Below, in pieces: positions 1-5,980 of a stretch of 6,020 nucleotides of DNA. The number at the start of each line of letters is the position of its first letter. The first letter of the stretch is position 1. Under the pieces are notes generated by a model. The model saw only the letters and a list, made by a program, of their open reading frames with translations. It was not told the origin of the DNA and searched no databases. Location: assembly GCA_037968835.1 (NCBI GenBank), contig JBBKWG010000205.1, forward strand, positions 1 through 6,020, in the 5' to 3' direction. The stretch is from JBBKWG01 sp037968835. Lineage in GTDB: Bacteria; Pseudomonadota; Alphaproteobacteria; Rhodobacterales; Rhodobacteraceae. Both the position numbers and the translations under genes were made by a program.

Positions 1-44
1 CACGGCGACCTGAGATCGAGCGGATACCCGCACCGAGATCCCGT

Positions 45-119
45 GCCCGGGTAGCTCAGGGGTAGAGCAGTGGATTGAAAATCCTCGTGTCGGTGGTTCG
101 ATTCCGCCCCCGGGCACCA
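45..119 (+). tRNA. tRNA-Phe (anticodon GAA)
   Basis: The full cloverleaf can be drawn by eye. The acceptor stem GCCCGGG pairs with CCCGGGC at 109-115, the D stem is GCTC/GAGC, the T arm is GGTGG-TTCGATT-CCGCC, and CCA is encoded at 117-119. The anticodon loop TTGAAAA places GAA at 77-79, so it reads the Phe codons UUC and UUU. The anticodon stem GTGGA/TCCTC contains one T-T mismatch at its second pair; the other stems are intact apart from a G-T pair in the T stem. No poly-T terminator follows directly. The only structure seen there is a weak hairpin, GACTT-AACC-AAGTC, at 131-144. The gene stands alone here, 73 nt before the next start codon. Confidence 0.97.
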
Positions 120-192
120 TTACATTCAAAGACTTAACCAAGTCAGCTAGTCTCCGAAGAGTCGTTCTGCTTATCGCCCAAAGGGGAAACGC

Positions 193-462
193 ATGTCTAC
201 GGACGCACTAAACCTTCTAGGTCTTGCGTCGAACATAATTGGTGTGGTCGTGGTATTCTTCTACGCGTTCCCACAGCCCACGTTCGAGGGGCACGTGGGA
301 TTGGAACTGGAGGACGCGACTGTGTTGGAGGACGGACGAACAGTTGCACAGCACAAGCTGGGTGCTGTAGCACTGAGAAGCAAATATCGGAACCGGGCAA
401 GGGTTGGATTAGCCTTGCTTGGTCTCGGTTTCTCTCTTCAGCTCGTCGCTCTGCCTGTCTAG
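193..462 (+). CDS. small two-helix membrane protein, function unknown
   Basis: The protein has 89 residues. The start is supported by a strong ribosome binding site, AAGGGGA at 181-187, six bases before the ATG. A hydrophobic segment spans about residues 7-26 and ends in an aromatic, proline-containing stretch (FFYAFPQP). A soluble middle of about residues 31-70 has an acidic first half (GLELEDATVLEDG) and a basic end (RSKYRNRAR). A second hydrophobic segment, about 71-88, follows. This suggests an inner membrane protein with a short loop between two helices; which side the loop faces is not clear. From memory, small proteins of this layout occur widely in alphaproteobacteria without assigned function. 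It sits between tRNA-Phe and a convergent broken antiporter gene, and nothing in the context suggests a role. Confidence 0.8.
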   Translation: MSTDALNLLGLASNIIGVVVVFFYAFPQPTFEGHVGLELEDATVLEDGRTVAQHKLGAVALRSKYRNRARVGLALLGLGFSLQLVALPV

Positions 463-527
463 CAGTTCCGGATCTTCATGTATTGGAATACTGCACGCCG
501 GGTCACCGACGAACTCGATAATTGCTT

Positions 528-1780
528 TCAACTTTGCGGCAGTTCCGGCTGGTGGCCAATCCGTTCCGCAAGTCGTGTCACAGTCAACCCTTGCACGATG
601 ATCGAAAAGACCACCACAATATAGGTGGCAGTAAGGATCGTAGGTTTCCATTCTCCGTCCGGCAGCGATAGCGCCAGCGCAACCGAAATACCGCCCTTCA
701 GCCCGCCCCAGGTCATTATCGGGATCACACCTTTGCTGAACGTCCGAAACGGCTTCAACATGAGCACCGGGACGGCGACAGCCGCAAGCCTGGCCAGCAA
801 GGCAAGGCCAAGAGCCATGAAGGCCGAAATGATCAAATCAATTTCGAACGCCACTGCGAAGACCTCGAACCCGATCATGAGGAACAGGACCGCGTCAGGA
901 TCTCATCCACCATTGCCCAGAAGGCCTCGACGTAGCGACGGGTTTCCTCGGACATGCCATGTTTGGTGCCAATATCGCCGATCAAAAGGCCAGCGCAGAC
1001 AGCCATGATCGGGGCGGAAACGTGGAGCCATACTGCCAGTTCGTAGCCCCCGAACGCAAGGCCAAGTGTGATCAGCACTTCCAGGGAGTAATCATCAATC
1101 TGGCGCATGACCCGGAAGGTCAACCAACCGAGAGCCAGGCCCAGAAATGCGCCGCCAAGGGCCTCCTGCGCGAACAGACGAACGGCACCCTCCAAGCCGG
1201 AGCTATGCTGTTCGCCTGTAGGAAAGGCGAGTCCGATGAGCACAAGGAAAACCGCGTAGCCGACGCCATCGTTGAAAAGACTCTCGCCGGCGATCGTGGT
1301 TTCCAGCGACTTCGGCAAATCCGCCTCACGTAGCACACCCAATACCGCCACAGGGTCAGTCGGTGAAATTAGTGCGCCAAACACCAGCGCGGTAAGCAAT
1401 GGCATACCGGTGATCCAGCTGAAACCGACGCCGACGATCGCGGTGGAAAGGCCAATGCCGATCGTCGCCATCAGGAATATTATCATCCAGTCTTTGCGCA
1501 GATCGGACAGTTTTACATGCAATGCACCGGCAAACAACAGCAAGCCCAGCATTCCCTCCAACAGCGCATCGGAAAAATCCACTTCCAGCACCTGCGCCCG
1601 GATTTGTTCTTCGAGAGTGAGTGATGGGATCAATGCGTCTGTGGCAATCACCGCGATGGATGCACAAAGCGCCACGACAAGGATGCCGATTGCAGACGGC
1701 AAGCGCAGAAAAAGGTAGTTTATGGCGCCGAAAGCTCCGGCCAGAACGATGAGCAGCGATGCGATCTGAAGTAATGTCAT
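528..1780 (-). pseudogene. CPA1/NhaP-type cation:proton antiporter, frameshifted
   Basis: Two minus-strand frames together encode one sodium (or other cation)/proton exchanger of the inner membrane. The first frame runs from ATG at 1780 through L295 and soon hits a stop. The second continues from the conserved NAVLFLMIGFE region (M302 is its first ATG) to a stop at 528. One base is missing between plus-strand positions 895 and 896: adding one T turns the junction into DEILNAVLFLMIGFE, and the total becomes exactly 418 codons (417 residues), a usual length for short bacterial members. Family motifs are present: TDP at 141-143, GESLFNDG at 165-172 with the N170-D171 pair of electroneutral CPA1 exchangers, and GGLKGG at 359-364. 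A long series of hydrophobic helices runs throughout. The chosen start begins the first helix (MTLLQIASLL) but has only a weak binding site; an in-frame TTG at 1834 has none. The lesion removes about the last 120 residues, so the product is probably inactive unless the missing base is a sequencing error. Confidence 0.88.
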
Positions 1781-1905
1781 GGCTGTCCAGTTCGATTTGC
1801 GGGCCTTGATAGCACCCGCGCTGCCGGAGGCCAATTGGAGTATAAGACCTATCGATTTTGTCGGCCCGAAACTTGGGACAGCCCAAAAGAGCTGACGCCG
1901 CTCTC

Positions 1906-2070
1906 CTAAGACTTCGTGATCTCACGGACGTCCGATTTTCTGACCAATGACCCAGGATAGATTAGCTTTTCCCCGTGGGACACGCGCTGAAGCAATTCCG
2001 CCGTAACTACTCTGACCTGAACCGTGGCCCCCGCGGGAAAGGCGCGACCCGCTATCGTGCATTGAAAGAA
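1906..2070 (-). other. possible decayed coding fragment (C-terminal-like)
   Basis: The minus-strand frame ending at 1906 has a protein-like final stretch of about 50 residues. It includes AGRAFPAGATVQVRVVTAELL followed closely by RVSHGEKLIYPGSL, a plausible beta-strand then amphipathic-helix pattern. The sequence before it in the same frame is Ser- and Arg-rich and looks random, and I see no start codon with a binding site next to the good part. I do not recognise the family. It could be the surviving 3' end of a lost gene or simply chance. It lies about 120 nt upstream of the antiporter start, on the same strand. Confidence 0.25.
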
Positions 2071-2267
2071 GTCTGCCGAGCTAGCCCATCTAAAGCCAAG
2101 TGTTCCCGAAAGCGGATGCACGCTAAACCACACGCGACGATTATGAAGACTCCCGCCAGTCGCCCGTCCGACTGAGCGCAATGAGGCCGACAGAATGCTG
2201 CGCCAGCTTGAATGTCGGCACTGCGAAAGTTTCGGCGCCCCAAGACTGATCATGAGGGTCGTCCTTG

Positions 2268-2288
2268 GCCGAAAAGATCTTTTTCGGC
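2268..2288. repeat. perfect 8-bp inverted repeat
   Basis: GCCGAAAA at 2268-2275 and TTTTCGGC at 2281-2288 are exact inverted copies around the five bases GATCT. The A/T tract is inside the stem and not after a GC-rich stem, so it does not have intrinsic terminator form on either strand. It could be a protein-binding site or a structural relic; no adjacent gene explains it. Confidence 0.6.
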
Positions 2289-2470
2289 GATGGCGCGGAA
2301 TTTCGGGGCGTGCATCTCGCTACCACTCGCACTCTCAAACTTCGCCTTGGAGTTGATCAAGCGTCCTCGACGCATTCGGTCTTGCTGAGCACCGCCCCTA
2401 GTCCGAAACACAGCCGACCCGAAGCGCACGTTGACGCGTTTCAATTCAAGCCTTGCCACGTCGGGCAACG

Positions 2471-2496
2471 CAGGGCCTATACATAGATTGGCCCTG
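2471..2496. promoter_or_regulatory. 7-bp inverted repeat upstream of ABC operon, candidate operator
   Basis: CAGGGCC at 2471-2477 and GGCCCTG at 2490-2496 are perfect inverted copies separated by the 12-bp AT-rich spacer TATACATAGATT. The repeat lies 104-129 nt before the start codon of the binding-protein gene, and a weak -35-like TTGGCC (2488-2493) overlaps its right arm. That layout would suit a repressor or activator site controlling the transporter. It lacks a following T tract, so it is unlikely to be a terminator. The regulatory role is inference from position and symmetry only. Confidence 0.35.
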
Positions 2497-2589
2497 AACT
2501 GAGTTTCGGATAATCACTATTTAACAGAGCGCCAAACCCGTGAAACTGGCCGCCGCGCGTTCGAAAAGCGTGCATAAAGCCACCAACCT

Positions 2590-2594
2590 GGAGG
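2590..2594 (+). promoter_or_regulatory. ribosome binding site of binding-protein gene
   Basis: GGAGG lies five bases before the ATG at 2600 and decides the start. The same frame is open further upstream to a GTG at 2540, but that start has no such site, and the 20 extra residues would put a charged stretch ahead of an otherwise normal signal peptide. Confidence 0.9.
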
Positions 2595-2599
2595 AAACA

Positions 2600-3400
2600 A
2601 TGACCTATTTCATGACCCGCAGAGCCAACCTCGGATGCAGCTTAGCCCTTGCCGCAATATTCCTTGGGGGCACCCTCACAGCGGCCGCTGCGGATGCGCT
2701 TGATGACGTCACCGCAGCAGGCGTCATCAAGGTCGGCATCTTCGAAGATTTCCCGCCCTTTGCTTCGCTAAACGCCTCGATGAAAGTCGAAGGCTATGAC
2801 ACGGAAGTGGCAAATGCGCTGGCCGAAGCTCTTGGCGTCAAGGCCGATCTGGTCGGGATCACCGGGCAGAACCGCATTCCCTTCCTGACCGAAGGCAAGG
2901 TCGATCTGCTGCTGAGCATCGGCTACAGTGATGAGCGCGCCCAAGTTGTGGATTATACCGATGCTTATGCCCCCTATTACATCGCCGTCATGGGCCCGGC
3001 TGAACTTGAGGTGTCGGACGCGACCGGACTTGCGGGCAAGACCATCGCAGTGAACCGAGGCACACTGGAAGACACCGAGGTTACCGCCGTCGCCCCCGCA
3101 GATGCCGACATTCAGCGATATAGCGATTACAGCGGCGTCATCGCGGCCTTCCTGTCGGGACAGGCGCAGCTGATGGTTGTGGGCAACGATGTCGGTGCCA
3201 CGATCCTTGCACAGAACCCGACGATAAAGCCGGTCGAAAAATTCCTTCTGCTGACCTCACCGTCGCAGATGGCGGTGAAGAAGGGTGAGGCGCGGCTGCA
3301 AGAGGCGCTGAACGCCGCGCTGATCGACATGAAGGCCGATGGCTCGCTCAACGATCTTGCGGTGAAATGGCTGAAGCAACCGCTCGTCGAGGGTTTCTGA
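2600..3400 (+). CDS. periplasmic amino acid-binding protein of ABC importer
   Basis: The 266-residue product is a secreted solute-binding protein of the SBP_bac_3 family (polar amino acid receptors such as HisJ and GlnH), of normal length. Residues 1-31 form a Sec signal peptide: charged start with RR at 7-8, hydrophobic core about 11-26, and a likely cut after AAA-A31. The mature protein opens with the typical VIKVGIFEDFPPF (42-54), then YDTEVANALAEALG (66-79), RIPFLTEGKVDLL (92-104) and SDERAQVVDYTDAY (110-123). R113 is the expected ligand for the substrate carboxylate, and D197 in VVGNDVGA the likely partner for its amino group. The usual T-x-T before the Arg is replaced by SIGYS, so specificity may differ from the model proteins. 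It is first in the operon, 7 nt before the first permease. Family assignment is firm; the exact amino acid is not predictable from the sequence. Confidence 0.94.
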   Translation: MTYFMTRRANLGCSLALAAIFLGGTLTAAAADALDDVTAAGVIKVGIFEDFPPFASLNASMKVEGYDTEVANALAEALGVKADLVGITGQNRIPFLTEGKVDLLLSIGYSDERAQVVDYTDAYAPYYIAVMGPAELEVSDATGLAGKTIAVNRGTLEDTEVTAVAPADADIQRYSDYSGVIAAFLSGQAQLMVVGNDVGATILAQNPTIKPVEKFLLLTSPSQMAVKKGEARLQEALNAALIDMKADGSLNDLAVKWLKQPLVEGF

Positions 3401-3407
3401 CCCGCCT

Positions 3408-4079
3408 ATGGGGTATGAATTAGACTTCAGCGCGATAACCGCCAATTTGGGCCTGCTCCTTCACGGGGCAGGCCTGACCACTGGTTTGACTGCCATCGCC
3501 GCGACCCTTGGCATGGCGCTCAGCATCGGAGGGGCGGCTACGGCGCTTTGGGGCGGTGCTTGGGCGCGTCGTCTGGTCGGGCTCTATGTCGAGCTGATCC
3601 GCAACACGCCGTTCATCGTGCAGCTGTTCTTCATCTTCTTTGGCCTGCCAGCGTTGGGGGTGAAGATGACCGCCTTCACTGCAGCGGCCCTTGCGATGAC
3701 GATCAACCTCACCGCCTACGGAATTGAGATCGTGCGCGCAGGCATCGAGGCAGTGCCACCTGGTCAGCGCGAAGCTGCCTTTGCGCTTGGCATCACCCCG
3801 ATTGCTGCTTTTATCTACATCGTTCTGCCCCAGGCTATTGCGGTGGTCTACCCCGCGCTGGTCAGCCAGATCGTGATTACAATGCTGGAAAGCGCCGTCG
3901 TGTCGCAGATCTCGGTCATGGATTTGACCCATGTGGCAGACTTGATCCAGTCCCGAACTTACCGGGCCTTCGAGACTTATTTCGCTATCGCCCTGATCTA
4001 TCTTGGCATGGCGCTTTTGCTGCGGTGGCTCTTCAACCGCGCCGGGCGTCGTCTGTTTGCGGGGGGCGCACGTGATTGA
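3408..4079 (+). CDS. amino acid ABC transporter permease (HisQ/HisM type), first subunit
   Basis: The 223-residue inner membrane protein has the length and about five hydrophobic segments of the HisQ/HisM permease family. Helix-rich regions lie at about 14-47, 66-83, 87-109, 134-165 and 189-208. The family signature VELIRNTPFIVQLFFIFFG is at 61-79. The cytoplasmic coupling loop that docks on the ATPase is canonical: REAAFALG at 121-128, followed by VLPQA at 139-143. It starts 7 nt after the binding-protein stop with only a weak upstream purine stretch (GAGGG near 3389), which suggests translational coupling. The other nearby ATG, at 3415, is out of frame. Its end overlaps the second permease gene, and the two should form the heterodimeric channel. 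Confidence 0.94.
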   Translation: MGYELDFSAITANLGLLLHGAGLTTGLTAIAATLGMALSIGGAATALWGGAWARRLVGLYVELIRNTPFIVQLFFIFFGLPALGVKMTAFTAAALAMTINLTAYGIEIVRAGIEAVPPGQREAAFALGITPIAAFIYIVLPQAIAVVYPALVSQIVITMLESAVVSQISVMDLTHVADLIQSRTYRAFETYFAIALIYLGMALLLRWLFNRAGRRLFAGGARD

Positions 4080-4722
4080 TCTGCCGCTGACCGATATCAT
4101 CCCGTTCCTGCTTCTTGCCGCCCGTTGGACGGTTCTACTCTCGCTCATCGCTTTCGCGGGCGGGGCAATCGGCGCTACAGTGATGCTGCTGTGGCGCTTT
4201 GGCGCGCCAAAGTCTGGCGGTCGCTTCACCACGCTCTACATCCAACTGTTCCAAGGCACACCGTTGCTTTTGCAGCTATTCCTCGTGTTCTTCGGATTGC
4301 CGCTCCTGGGAATCGACGTCTCTCCGCTGATGGCGGCTACCGTCGCGCTCACGCTCTATGCTTCTGCCTTTCTTGCCGAGATCTGGCGCGGCTGCGTCGA
4401 TGCCGTGCCCCGCGGCCAGTGGGACGCAAGCTCCAGTCTTGGCATGAATTTCCTCACCCAAATGCGATATGTGGTGCTGCCGCAGGCCCTCAAGATCGCC
4501 GTGCCGCCGACGGTGGGCTTTCTGGTGCAGTTGGTCAAAAGCACCGCTTTGGCCTCGATCGTCGGTTTTAACGAGCTGACGCGCTCAGGCCAGATCGTCG
4601 CCAATGCCACGTTCGAGCCGCTCCTCATCTACGGGATCGTGGCTTTAATCTATTTCGCAATGTGCTACCCGTTGACCGTCGGCTCCAGAGCGCTGGAGCG
4701 GCGGATGCGAGTTTCTCGATAG
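4072..4722 (+). CDS. amino acid ABC transporter permease (HisQ/HisM type), second subunit
   Basis: The 216-residue protein is the second half of the permease pair. The chosen start is GTG at 4072, which overlaps the previous stop in GTGATTGA (4072-4079) and follows a G-rich binding site (GGGGGG near 4061). The frame is open back to an ATG at 4003, but that would overlap the conserved end of the first permease by about 75 nt and add a Cys- and Gly-rich tail with no family look. The signature IQLFQGTPLLLQLFLVFFG is at 57-75. The ATPase-contact loop is QWDASSSLG at 116-124 followed by VLPQA at 135-139, so the usual EAA reads DAS here while the Gly and the LP are kept. Hydrophobic segments fit five helices. 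The pairing with the first subunit follows from the operon. Confidence 0.93.
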   Translation: MIDLPLTDIIPFLLLAARWTVLLSLIAFAGGAIGATVMLLWRFGAPKSGGRFTTLYIQLFQGTPLLLQLFLVFFGLPLLGIDVSPLMAATVALTLYASAFLAEIWRGCVDAVPRGQWDASSSLGMNFLTQMRYVVLPQALKIAVPPTVGFLVQLVKSTALASIVGFNELTRSGQIVANATFEPLLIYGIVALIYFAMCYPLTVGSRALERRMRVSR

Positions 4723-4735
4723 ACCGGAGCTACAG

Positions 4736-5494
4736 ATGCAAGCCCCATCAGGTGCGACCGTGCCGATGATCGAAATGCTCAATGTCAGCAAGTGGTATGG
4801 CGAGTTTCAGGTGCTCAAGGACATCTCGCTGACCGTCTCCAAAGGCGAGCGCGTTGTGATCTGCGGGCCGTCAGGCTCGGGCAAATCCACCGCGATCCGA
4901 TGCATCAACCGGCTCGAACAACACCAAAAAGGCCAGATCTTCGTTGAGGGCGTGGAACTGACCGATCAGGTCAAGCACATTGATCATGTTCGCCGCGAGG
5001 TGGGCATGGTGTTCCAGCAGTTTAATCTGTTCCCGCACCTCAATGTGCTCGACAACCTCACGGTTGCCCCGCGTAGGGTCCGCAAGCAGCCACGCAATGA
5101 GGCGGAAGAGCTCGCGATGCATTATCTCTCAAGGGTTCACATCGCCGAGCAGGCGCATAAATACCCAAGCCAGTTGTCAGGCGGTCAGCAGCAACGTGTG
5201 GCAATCGCTCGTGCACTCTGCATGGAGCCGCATATCCTTTTGTTCGATGAGCCGACTTCGGCGCTTGATCCCGAGATGATCAAGGAGGTGCTCGACGTCA
5301 TGGTGGCCCTGGCCGAAGAGCATATGACGATGATCTGCGTCACCCACGAAATGGGATTCGCCAAGACGGTTGCCGACAAGGTTATCTTCATGGATCAGGG
5401 TCAAATCGTCGAGGTGGCGCCGCCGTCAGAGTTCTTTTCTGCGCCGAAGAATGATCGAACCAAACAGTTCCTATCGCAGGTGCTGAAGCACTGA
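4736..5494 (+). CDS. amino acid ABC transporter ATP-binding protein
   Basis: The 252-residue cytoplasmic ATPase powers the importer as a homodimer under the two permeases. All nucleotide-binding motifs are intact: A-loop aromatic Y21, Walker A GPSGSGKST at 44-52, Q-loop VFQQFNLFPH at 92-101, signature LSGGQQQR at 147-154, Walker B ILLFDEP at 167-173 with catalytic E172, D-loop SALD at 175-178, and switch histidine H204 in THEMGFAK. The C-terminal wording (FMDQGQIVE, then EFF and RTKQFLSQVL) resembles the AapP/BztD/GlnQ group of polar amino acid transporters. AapP and BztD work with permeases of about 400 residues, whereas those here are about 220, so only the general class is claimed. The start is supported by GGAG at 4726-4729, six bases upstream. 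The gene lies 13 nt after the second permease and ends the operon. Confidence 0.96.
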   Translation: MQAPSGATVPMIEMLNVSKWYGEFQVLKDISLTVSKGERVVICGPSGSGKSTAIRCINRLEQHQKGQIFVEGVELTDQVKHIDHVRREVGMVFQQFNLFPHLNVLDNLTVAPRRVRKQPRNEAEELAMHYLSRVHIAEQAHKYPSQLSGGQQQRVAIARALCMEPHILLFDEPTSALDPEMIKEVLDVMVALAEEHMTMICVTHEMGFAKTVADKVIFMDQGQIVEVAPPSEFFSAPKNDRTKQFLSQVLKH

Positions 5495-5501
5495 AGGGGT
5501 T

Positions 5502-5534
5502 CAAGCGGCCTTTCTTACGCCCGCAAGCCGCTTG
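5502..5534 (+). terminator. inverted repeat after ABC operon, possible terminator
   Basis: CAAGCGGC at 5502-5509 and GCCGCTTG at 5527-5534 pair perfectly over 8 bp around a 17-nt loop, starting 8 nt after the last stop codon of the operon. A second, competing hairpin overlaps it (TTGGCC-TT-GGCCAA, 5532-5545). No T tract follows either, so an ordinary intrinsic terminator is not shown. The position suggests an RNA 3'-end structure or a Rho-assisted end, but the repeat may also be part of the decayed fragment on the opposite strand. Confidence 0.3.
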
Positions 5535-5878
5535 GCCTTGGCCAATGGCGCATGCGCTATACGCAGCTCAAAGAAAACCCGCACCTTGCGTCTTGGTCTT
5601 GTGAGTCGTCAGTTATACAGGGTTTCGGTAAAATGCCATATTGCCGGGTGCCCTGCTCGGGTATTGGGAAATCGACCGAGGCCTTCGGCAGGAACTGCTC
5701 CGCTTAGATCCGGACCATGTCTATCGACTTTCGGCAAGCGATAGCTAGTTTCGAGCTTCACCCATCCACCGCTGAGTTGGCGGAGATAATCTCCCGCCGT
5801 TTCGGTCCTTTTGGTTAGGTCGGTTAGGCCGGTCGCTGACCGCTGTCGCTCAGAGACGCGGGGCGGCTTAGACGCGGC

Positions 5879-5980
5879 AATGCAGTCGATATGAAACAAT
5901 TCGAGCCGGAGATGCGCCGTCTGATCGACAATAAATCAAGGTGGACGTGTGCGCACCGCGTGCGACACATCGAGCCGTGA
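5879..5980 (+). pseudogene. possible remnant of a type I restriction HsdR subunit
   Basis: The plus-strand reading NAVDMKQFEPEMRRLIDN (5879-5932) resembles a motif I recall from the C-terminal region of HsdR proteins, roughly V-D-x-K-x-F-E-x-x-M-R-H-L-I-D-T-Y-I. After the Asn at 5930-5932 the resemblance ends (KSRWTC follows), and a stop is reached at 5978-5980. The same frame has stops upstream, near 5819, and the ATG at 5891 has no ribosome binding site. If correct, it is a short internal piece of a restriction enzyme gene and not a functional gene. The match is brief and from memory, so confidence is low. Confidence 0.25.

Larger units (their letters stand above)
1781..2599. other. gene-poor region between antiporter and ABC operon
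   Basis: No frame here on either strand combines a start, a ribosome binding site and a recognisable family. Several short open frames exist, mostly rich in Arg, Ser, Cys and His, as expected of chance translation. A possible decayed fragment lies at 1906-2070 on the minus strand, and two perfect inverted repeats lie at 2268-2288 and 2471-2496; each is listed separately. Upstream of the antiporter, the minus strand has a TATACT hexamer (plus 1839-1844) that could be a -10 box, but no matching -35 box was found. Just before the ABC operon, TTGGCC at 2488-2493 and TAATCA at 2511-2516 are 17 nt apart and make a weak sigma-70-like candidate. The region may be ordinary intergenic DNA plus remnants of lost genes. 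Confidence 0.6.

Noticed and set aside
131..144. Hairpin GACTT-AACC-AAGTC as a tRNA terminator
   Set aside because: The stem is only five pairs, is not GC-rich and is not followed by a T tract.
409..651. Minus-strand 80-residue frame overlapping the antiporter end
   Set aside because: It overlaps the conserved C-terminal antiporter frame in another register and has a Cys/Asp/Thr-rich random look with no binding site.
880..910. Programmed frameshifting as an explanation for the split antiporter
   Set aside because: There is no slippery heptamer or obvious downstream structure at the junction, and CPA1 antiporters are not known to use recoding; a simple one-base loss fits better.
1839..1844. 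TATACT on the minus strand as the antiporter promoter
   Set aside because: No acceptable -35 hexamer lies 16-19 bp upstream; noted in the region description but not annotated as a promoter.
1971..2020. Attachment-site duplication of the tRNA-Phe 3' end
   Set aside because: The only similarity found is ATTCCGCC at about 1996-2003, eight bases, too short for an att repeat, and no integrase is present.
4003..4071. Longer start for the second permease
   Set aside because: It would add 23 residues with no family resemblance that overlap the first permease, whereas the GTG at 4072 gives normal length and coupling.
3420..4232. A 270-residue open frame on the minus strand
   Set aside because: It is antisense to a clear permease gene, is rich in Arg, His, Asp and Gln, and has no family pattern; it is a by-product of the codon bias of the real gene.
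5609..5899. Minus-strand 96-residue frame
   Set aside because: There is no ribosome binding site, no recognisable domain, and it competes with other short frames on the plus strand; I treat it as unsupported.
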